In this document: positions 46,601 to 52,002 of the stretch, piece by piece
Position numbering within the stretch: position 1 is the stretch's first letter
Layout: each line of letters starts with the position of its first letter
NCBI GenBank assembly: GCA_026992075.1
Contig: JALXAM010000049.1
Span: 1-52,002, forward strand
Length of the DNA stretch: 52,002 bases
Direction of reading: 5' to 3'
Source: Sedimenticola sp.
GTDB lineage: Bacteria > Pseudomonadota > Gammaproteobacteria > Chromatiales > Chromatiaceae
Program-made: the position numbers and the translations under genes
Notes under the pieces: model-generated
What the model was told of the DNA's origin: nothing
Databases searched by the model: none
The model's input: only the letters and a program-made list of their open reading frames with translations

Positions 46601-49600
46601 GAGAGTCAGGTTGCCGCCGCCGCCATTGATGCTCTCGGCCACCACCGCCTGGGCACCCTCGCCCAGAAGGTAGATGTCGCCGTCGTGATCCACCCTGACC
46701 TCACCACCCTGGCCCCCGCTACCCCCGGAAAGCCCGAGGCGGTTGACCAGCCCGCCCACCAGCGCCGTGGCGCTACCTGCGGCGCCATTGGCGAGACCGA
46801 TACCGAAGCCGGCGTTGCCGCCGCCCCCACCGATGGACTGCGCCACGATGGCATGGGCGGACCTGCCCCGCGTCGTGATGGTGCCGCTGTTGGTCACCAG
46901 AACCCGACCGCCATCGTTGCCGTCGCCCCCCTCTCCACCAAGGGCGAACAGGGGATTCAGGTTCTGCTTGAATTTCCCCCCGACGATGGCATTGGTGGCC
47001 AGGCTGATGCCGCCATTACCTCCACCACCGCCGATGCTCTGGGCAAAGATGCCGTAGGCGCCCTCTCCTTCCGTGGTGATGGCGCCCTGATTGTCCACCA
47101 CCACCTGGCCGCCGAGTCCGCCCGTGCCGCCGTCACCGCCAAAGGCGAAACCCAGTTGCAGCAGACCGTCGGCGGCAAAATTGGTGGCGATCACGGCACT
47201 GCCGTTGCCGCCGCCACCACCAATCGACTGAGCCTCGATGCCGTGGGCGCGATCCTTCAGGGTGTGAATGGTCCCGGTGGCCTCATTGACGACCAGGACA
47301 TCGCCGCCCGTGCCGCCGGTTCCGCCACCGCCTCCAGCGCTGAATCCGACCTCGATGCTCTTGACGCCTGTTGCCACCGAAGTGTTGAGCACCAGCCCCG
47401 CATCGCCGCCGCCACCGCCGGTACTGGCGGCCACCACGGCGGATGCCCCTTCGCCCCGGGTTTCCAGCTCGCCGTAATTGTGGACGCGCACCGACTTGCC
47501 CTTGCCCCCCGTGCCGCCCTTGCCGCCGATGGCCACCGAAAAGATGGCGCTATTCTTGGCGCCCGCGCTCACCACGCCATTGATGACCATGCCGGCGTTG
47601 CCACCACCGCCGCCCCGGCTCTCGGCGCGCACGGCATTGGCCTCGTTGCCACGGGTGGTGACCACACCATGGTTGTTCACCTCGACCAGATTGCCATCGG
47701 CGCCGGTTCCACCCTCGCCACCGATACTGAGAAGACCCGCGGAAGCGCCACTGGTGAGCAACCCGCCCCCTGCCGCGATTCCGCCGGTGCCTCCTCCGCC
47801 GCCAATGCTCTGGGCATAGAGACCATGGGCGGAGCGGCCACTGGTGGCCACGAGAGCGCTATTGTCTACCCTGACCTTGCCGGAGACATTGCCTTGTCCT
47901 CCTTTGCCCCCCAGGCTGATCCCATAGGTGCTGCTGAGAAACACCGGCGTGGTGGCCATGCCGCCGACACCGCCGCCACCACCCTGGCTCTGGGCGAAAA
48001 TGCCATAGGCCCGGTCCCCTCCGGTAATGACCCTGCCCCGGGCGGTCACCTCCACAGTGCCCCCGGTTCCACCGCTACCGCCTTGCAGGCCAACGGCAAG
48101 CCCCACGGCAACATCTTTGCCGCCACCGCCTATTGTGTGTCCCCCGCTTCGACCTCCACCGTTCCCCACGCTCTGGGCAAAGATGGCAACGGCGTCGTCG
48201 GCGCTGGTGCGCAAGGTGCCGTCGGAAAAGACCGAGACGTTTCCTCCCTTGCCGCCGGTTCCCCCCTCGCGGCCGATGCCGATGTTGATCTTCCCTTTGG
48301 TGCTGTACCCCGTGGCCATGTTGATCTGGGCGTCACCACCGCCGCCCCCCACGCTCTGGGCCATGATGGCGTTGGAGGAAAGACCGGAGGTGGTGATGTC
48401 GCCATGGTGGGTCACCTGCACCTCGGCACCGTCACCGCCGTCGCCGGGCGCACCGCCAATGCCGATGTTGGCGGCCATGCCATTCTTTATCACGGCCGAA
48501 AGCGCCAGATTGACGGCAGCATTGCCGCCACCGCCCCCGATGGACTGGGCCTGGATGCCATGCGCGGACTCTCCGCTGGTGGTGATGGTCCCGCCGTGAG
48601 CCACCGTGACCTGGTCGCCGTCTCCGCCACCGCCACCATTGCCGCCGACGCCCACCACGACGGAATAGCTGGTCTTGCCACTGCCGCCCTGAACACCGCC
48701 CCGGTTGCTCAGTTCCTGGATCACGGCGCCCCAGTTGGCGCAGACACCAGGATCCAGGCTGGGATGCCATCCCCTGCAGCGGTCGCTGTTTCCCCCGCTT
48801 CCACCGCTCTGGCCCAGGCTGAGGGTGCCAGCCAGGTTGAAGCCACCGTTGCCCCCACCGCCACCGATGCTCTGGGCCAGGATGCCATTCACGAAATCCC
48901 CCGAGACGGCAATGCTCGACCGGGCCGACCGCTGTCCCCAGGAAACATCGACCGCCTTGCCATTGCTGCCGCCGCCTCCGAAACCGCCGACGCCAAAAGC
49001 CAGAGGCGAACCCCGCAGCACGAGGTTGGTGGAGACGTTCACGCCGCCATTGCCCCCGCCGCCGCCGATGCTCTGGGCCAGGACCCCCGCCTTTCCATTG
49101 CGGTAATCCTTCTGCTGGGCGCTGCCCGCGCCCGCCACGGTGATGCTGCCGTCACCAGCCAGAGTCACCGCGCCGGCGTCGGCGCCCACGCCGCCGAATC
49201 CGCCGACGCCGCCCACTAGGGAAAAGCCCTTGCCCGCGCCGATGCTGGCCGACACATTAAGGCCACCATTGCCGCCACCGCCACCGAGGCTCTGCAGCAC
49301 CAGGCCGGAGGCATTGGCGCCCGTCGCCGTCACCGTCCCCTGGTAGTCGATGGTGACGCTGTCGGCGGCACTGCCGGCGCCGCCGCTGCCGCCGAGGCCG
49401 AACACCACGGAAGGCGCCTGGCCCAGGGTGTTGGTGTTGATGCCGCCACTGATGTTGATGCCGCCGTTGCCGCCGCCACCGCCGATGCTCTGGGCGAGCA
49501 ACCCGATGCCGTTCTCCCCGCGCACGTCGAGATCGCTGCGCAGGTAGCCGTTCACCGCCCTGCCCAGGCCCGCCGCGCCCCCAAAGCCGCCGATGCCTGC

Positions 49601-52002
49601 CGTCACCGTCCCATCCAGGGCGATGCCGCCACTCACGTTGAGGCCGCCATTGCCACCGCCACCGCCAAGGCTCTGCAGCAGCACGCCGGTGGCATTGGCA
49701 CCGGACGCTGTGACCCGGGAGCCCGCGCCGCCCAGGGTGAGATCCACGGCACCGGCATCACCGCCATCGCCACCGAACCCGCCCACCCCCACGGCCAGGC
49801 CAAAGGATTTGCCGGAACCTGGCGATCCCAGGGCGATGCCCCCGGCGACATCGAGGGCGCCGTCGCCACCACCGCCACCCAAGCTTTCCAGGGCGATGCC
49901 CCGCCTCCCGGTCGCTTCCACCGTGCCAGTGATGACGGCACTCACCCGCTCGGAGTCTCCTCCGCCACCGCCGAAGCCGCCCACGCCCACGCCGAGGGCC
50001 CCGCCCGCGCCGGCCGCGGAAAGATTGATGCCGCCCGAGACATTCAAGCCACCGTCTCCACCGCCACCGCCCAGGGACTTGAGCAGGATGCCCGAGCTGC
50101 CGGCGCCGAGGGCCCTGGCATCTCCCGTGCGATGGAGGGAAACTTCGCCCCCTTTGCCCCCATCGCCACCAAAACCACCCACGCCTATGCTGGCCACGCC
50201 GCCACTGCCGGCCAGCGCCAGGTTCAGCCCGCCGGAAACGTTGATTCCGCCATTGCCGCCACCACCCCCTTGAGAGGTGAGCATCACCAGAGGGGCTTCG
50301 GAGCCCCTGGTCTCCACCCTTCCGTTGAGCATGGCCGAAACCCGGGCACCGTCACCACCACCCCCGCCGGAGCCGCCGACGCCCACGGCCACGGTGCCTC
50401 CGGCTTCACCACTCACCGATACCGCATCGGTGACATTGAGCGCGCCCTGGCCACCGCCACCGCCCAGGCTCTGAAGAAACACGGTAACCGAACGGGCCCC
50501 CTCGGTGAGCAGCCGGCTACCATTCCAGGTCAGAGTCACCTCGCCACTGTTACCGCCAGCGCCGCCGGCACCACCGACACCCACGGAGACCGAGCCTCCC
50601 GCGGCGGTACTCGCCGAAACACCGCTGGCGACATTGAGCGCCCCATTTCCGCCACCACCGCCAAGACTCTGCAGAAAGAGCCCCTGGGCGAGCCGGCCGA
50701 GGGTGTGCAAGGCACCCGTCACCTTGGCCTCCACCTTGCCGGCATTGCCCCCGGCGCCGCCACTGCCGCCCACGCCCACCGAAACCACACCACCGGTACT
50801 GGCGGCGGAAATGCCACTGGCCGTGTCGATGCCGCCGTCGCCACCGCCACCGCCGACCGACTGCAACTGCACGCCCGCCGAGTAGTCGCCGCGGGTGTCC
50901 ACATCCCCGACCAGGCGCAGCACCACGTCGGAGCCGGCGCCGCCACCACCGCCACTGCCGCCCACACCCACGGAAACCACCCCTCCACCACCGCTGGTGG
51001 CCGAGATCGCGCCGCTGGTATTGATGGCGCCCCGCCCGCCACCACCACCCAGGGACTGGGCCAGCAGCGCGGTGGAATGGGCGCCACTGGAGCTGAGGCT
51101 TCCGTTCAGGTTGAGAGAAACGAGGTCGCCGGAACCGCCACCACCCCCGGCGCCACCCACGCCCACGGAGACGGCGCCTGACCCCTGCCCCGCTCCGCTC
51201 AGGGTGCTGGAGACGTTCATGCCGCCGCGGCCGCCGCCACCCCCGAGGCTCTGGGCGATGATCACGGGAGCCCGGTCACCCCGGGTGGCAAGGTTTCCGC
51301 GAATGCCCACCTGGTTCGCGTCACCGGCGAAGAGCCTGCTGCCACTGCCGCCCTTGCCGCCACTGCCGCCCACGCCCACCGACACCGCGCCGCTTCCTGT
51401 CGCCGCTCCGGAAACCGCGCCACTGATGTTCATGGCGCCATTGCCACCACCACCGCCCTGGCTCTGCATCACCAATGCGGCGGCATCGTCACCCGAGGTG
51501 TCGATGTCGCCACTAAGGGAAAAGGTGACTATCCCGCTGTCCCCGCCATCGCCACCAGAGCCGCCGACACCAACGGAAACCGCGCCACCGCCGCCGGCGG
51601 AACCGGCAAGGCTGCCACCAATGCTCATGGCGCCGTTGCCGCCACCGCCCCCCTGAGACTGGAGCACCACGCCGTCCGCCGCCCACCCCAGAGTGGTGAC
51701 GTCACCATTCAAAGTGGCCGCAACCGGGCCGCCAGCACCGCCACCGCCGCCGGAACCCCCGACCCCCACGGTGATGCTGCCACTGCCCACTCCCGAGCCG
51801 CTCACCGCGCCGCCAATGGCGAAGCCCCCGTTACCGCCGCCACCGCCGGTACTCTGGGCCAGGATGGCCGCGGCCTGGCTTCCCCGGGTCGCCACGCTGC
51901 CGGCGTAGGTCAGCCCCACGCGACCGCCATCGCCGCCGTCGCCACCGCGTCCACCAACCGACAGGGAAAGGGCGCCCGCGCCACCACCCCCGGCAACGGT
52001 GC
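43655..52002 (-). CDS. Giant autotransporter with glycine-rich repeats (5' truncated)
   Basis: The frame is open to the end of the window, so the signal peptide and true start lie beyond it; about 2,782 residues are visible. From about 45390 to 52002 there are 34 units of 47-105 residues (mostly 60-70), each ending in (A/L)QS(L/I)GGGGG and containing VGVGG(F/S)GGxGG. These should form a long surface beta-solenoid. A linker follows. The last ~280 residues are an autotransporter beta-barrel (SFHAYQQAAALWNSQAFSRQ, amphipathic strands, C-terminal FSIPF ending in Phe). The barrel secretes the passenger through the outer membrane. Unit 16 has a two-cysteine insertion (48715-48790). Passenger target unknown; an adhesin or surface-layer role is plausible. 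Confidence 0.92.
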   Translation of the reverse strand, partial: TVAGGGGAGALSLSVGGRGGDGGDGGRVGLTYAGSVATRGSQAAAILAQSTGGGGGNGGFAIGGAVSGSGVGSGSITVGVGGSGGGGGAGGPVAATLNGDVTTLGWAADGVVLQSQGGGGGNGAMSIGGSLAGSAGGGGAVSVGVGGSGGDGGDSGIVTFSLSGDIDTSGDDAAALVMQSQGGGGGNGAMNISGAVSGAATGSGAVSVGVGGSGGKGGSGSRLFAGDANQVGIRGNLATRGDRAPVIIAQSLGGGGGRGGMNVSSTLSGAGQGSGAVSVGVGGAGGGGGSGDLVSLNLNGSLSSSGAHSTALLAQSLGGGGGRGAINTSGAISATSGGGGVVSVGVGGSGGGGGAGSDVVLRLVGDVDTRGDYSAGVQLQSVGGGGGDGGIDTASGISAASTGGVVSVGVGGSGGAGGNAGKVEAKVTGALHTLGRLAQGLFLQSLGGGGGNGALNVASGVSASTAAGGSVSVGVGGAGGAGGNSGEVTLTWNGSRLLTEGARSVTVFLQSLGGGGGQGALNVTDAVSVSGEAGGTVAVGVGGSGGGGGDGARVSAMLNGRVETRGSEAPLVMLTSQGGGGGNGGINVSGGLNLALAGSGGVASIGVGGFGGDGGKGGEVSLHRTGDARALGAGSSGILLKSLGGGGGDGGLNVSGGINLSAAGAGGALGVGVGGFGGGGGDSERVSAVITGTVEATGRRGIALESLGGGGGDGALDVAGGIALGSPGSGKSFGLAVGVGGFGGDGGDAGAVDLTLGGAGSRVTASGANATGVLLQSLGGGGGNGGLNVSGGIALDGTVTAGIGGFGGAAGLGRAVNGYLRSDLDVRGENGIGLLAQSIGGGGGNGGINISGGINTNTLGQAPSVVFGLGGSGGAGSAADSVTIDYQGTVTATGANASGLVLQSLGGGGGNGGLNVSASIGAGKGFSLVGGVGGFGGVGADAGAVTLAGDGSITVAGAGSAQQKDYRNGKAGVLAQSIGGGGGNGGVNVSTNLVLRGSPLAFGVGGFGGGGSNGKAVDVSWGQRSARSSIAVSGDFVNGILAQSIGGGGGNGGFNLAGTLSLGQSGGSGGNSDRCRGWHPSLDPGVCANWGAVIQELSNRGGVQGGSGKTSYSVVVGVGGNGGGGGDGDQVTVAHGGTITTSGESAHGIQAQSIGGGGGNAAVNLALSAVIKNGMAANIGIGGAPGDGGDGAEVQVTHHGDITTSGLSSNAIMAQSVGGGGGDAQINMATGYSTKGKINIGIGREGGTGGKGGNVSVFSDGTLRTSADDAVAIFAQSVGNGGGRSGGHTIGGGGKDVAVGLAVGLQGGSGGTGGTVEVTARGRVITGGDRAYGIFAQSQGGGGGVGGMATTPVFLSSTYGISLGGKGGQGNVSGKVRVDNSALVATSGRSAHGLYAQSIGGGGGTGGIAAGGGLLTSGASAGLLSIGGEGGTGADGNLVEVNNHGVVTTRGNEANAVRAESRGGGGGNAGMVINGVVSAGAKNSAIFSVAIGGKGGTGGKGKSVRVHNYGELETRGEGASAVVAASTGGGGGDAGLVLNTSVATGVKSIEVGFSAGGGGGTGGTGGDVLVVNEATGTIHTLKDRAHGIEAQSIGGGGGNGSAVIATNFAADGLLQLGFAFGGDGGTGGLGGQVVVDNQGAITTEGEGAYGIFAQSIGGGGGNGGISLATNAIVGGKFKQNLNPLFALGGEGGDGNDGGRVLVTNSGTITTRGRSAHAIVAQSIGGGGGNAGFGIGLANGAAGSATALVGGLVNRLGLSGGSGGQGGEVRVDHDGDIYLLGEGAQAVVAESINGGGGNLTLDLGQVRNPLGDLAFEISAGRDGGTGFNAGKVMVNLRGRVLSGASRAAVQAVSSIGGGGGAFRVALSSADPAGRVPEVHGTLGGSNGSGNTGGDLEGRFTGTLWGSGESSDGFLLQSIGGGGGNGVITLGGGGSSGGAFSYRLGGGDSTGERAGRVDYTRNGDLALQGDRSAGMVVQSIGGGGGSLVAELGGRPAGAPPAQVTLGASGGSLLEGGAVDLVLQGNLYTSGGQAPGLVVQSLGAGGGLVRLSGGTDPRVTLGGSNGARGDGAAIRLFNRGDVVTGGAGAHGIFVQSIGGGGGALLHDAAGAVVQRSADGEGSGGDILLRQQGDVQVSGDGAMGIFLQSLGGGGGYVDGVFMGTAGGNGRGGNVRVELQGSVLATGQGASGVVLQSEGGGGAGAIELEVPLGRMILGGSGGSAVHFLGGSVNRLTNAGSIMAADPLADFALRGTSGADQVVNSGFIAGNMNLEDGADWFDNRPGARFEPGPLAHLGPPANTLTNQGVISPGGSTTVVTTQVFGSFQQTATGVTEAQVDFASNRSDAIRATGTVDLGGKVTVSLLHPELARPGRFQPLLYYGALGRIDHGLILDAPQTLALGFSLQRPDGRTVLLAYSVDFSPAGLQPVPASVGDYVGQLQSAGGSPELADLAIWMLMSTDLAAYADAMNALSPSFHAYQQAAALWNSQAFSRQLFGCDSQGYRQRERLEQPCWWSRFQHREVDIKGWDGAPPGSYRANPLSLGVQVPLREWILGLAVGYEEQDANGFGGRWLARGKGYRLGVGARRGFGRFLLEGVVDYARSDYDSSRRIEITTPYLASGGRALTTLGGSLSLSYRFDWERGYLEPLAGLGVARVDGEAFQEQGAGPQGLVVEGQRESHGWWRAGLRAGYRFPLRNGMEIRPFAQIEGLGYLSGKKTSIKSRLAGTPAGTAPLDLRMPLGDEGLRYEAGVELLDRKGIGIQLRHQQIDDSMRRGNLTTLEFSIPF
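45390..52002 (-). repeat. Tandem coding repeats of the autotransporter passenger (34 units)
   Basis: About 195 bp per unit on average. Three sub-classes can be seen. Distal units (1-16, toward the window end) carry VSVGVGGxGGxGG and LQSLGGGGGNGGLNVSGG. Central units (17-27) carry IGGxGGTGGKGG and TTRGxxAxGIxAQSIGGGGG. Proximal units (28-34) are shorter and more degenerate. No two units are identical at DNA level, so the array is not a very recent expansion. Confidence 0.85.

Noticed and set aside
44849-49219. A 1,456-codon open frame on the plus strand, antisense to the autotransporter
   Set aside because: It is a by-product of the GC-rich Gly/Ser/Val codons of the repeats. Its translation is low-complexity Ala/Gly/Thr/Pro, with no start signal or domain, while the minus frame ends in a proper beta-barrel.
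45390-52002. Regular 190-200 bp repeats mistaken for a CRISPR or satellite array
   Set aside because: The repeats keep one long reading frame, vary at DNA level and end in an autotransporter barrel; there are no uniform short repeats with unique spacers.

Overview
The window is GC-rich, densely coded chromosomal DNA of a gammaproteobacterium. Lipid A/KDO genes (lpxK, kdsB), Lol lipoprotein export, comEC-exbB-exbD, msrPQ, hflD-mnmA-nudJ-rluE and a full set of aerobic-type [NiFe]-hydrogenase maturation genes suggest a Chromatiales-like, chemolithotrophic lineage. That placement is an inference from gene content and order. No rRNA, tRNA, CRISPR array, integrase or intact transposase was seen. 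No gene-free stretch reaches 300 bases; the longest (13977-14232, 16651-16874, 21380-21655, 23210-23483, 11022-11299) mostly hold repeats or regulatory DNA.

Layout. 1-1844: tail of a molybdoenzyme accessory cluster (TorD-like chaperone, cytochrome c, tetra-cluster ferredoxin). 1925-7467: a small unknown gene facing a tight minus-strand operon comEC-exbB-exbD-lpxK-trm112-kdsB. 7712-10129: DUF2062 membrane protein facing the Lol exporter. 10197-12535: a PEP-CTERM-like secreted protein behind a textbook sigma-54 promoter, then a lysine-rich protein and polyphosphate kinase 2. 12736-18671: small periplasmic protein, folD, ettA, msrQ, msrP and an OmpA-type lipoprotein. 18831-21880: DUF1631 protein, PilZ protein and cold-shock protein. 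21953-26220: icd, rluE, nudJ, mnmA, hflD.

26211-38339 is one minus-strand transcription unit that reads sensor kinase, FixJ-type regulator, hupK-like scaffold, hypA, hypB, hypC, hypD, hypE, hypX, hypF. It makes the Fe(CN)2CO and Ni parts of a [NiFe] hydrogenase centre. HypX, the aerobic CO-ligand enzyme, and the HupK-like protein point to hydrogen oxidation with oxygen present, but the structural hydrogenase genes lie outside the window. 38378-43645 holds an RDD membrane protein, an RNA-repair unit (Lon-like protease, archease, RtcB) and a secreted GlcG-like protein. 43655 to the end is the 3' part of a giant autotransporter with 34 visible glycine-rich repeats and a C-terminal beta-barrel.

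The most unusual structure is a family of three dispersed palindromic elements near 14.0, 16.7 and 23.4 kb. All share a 50-54 bp core in the same orientation, but each core is bracketed by a different 26-27 bp inverted repeat; all mismatches that are transitions are G.T pairs on the core-sense strand. A second family, a 152-160 bp MITE-like element, has one copy in the cold-shock gene leader and one between hupK and hypA.
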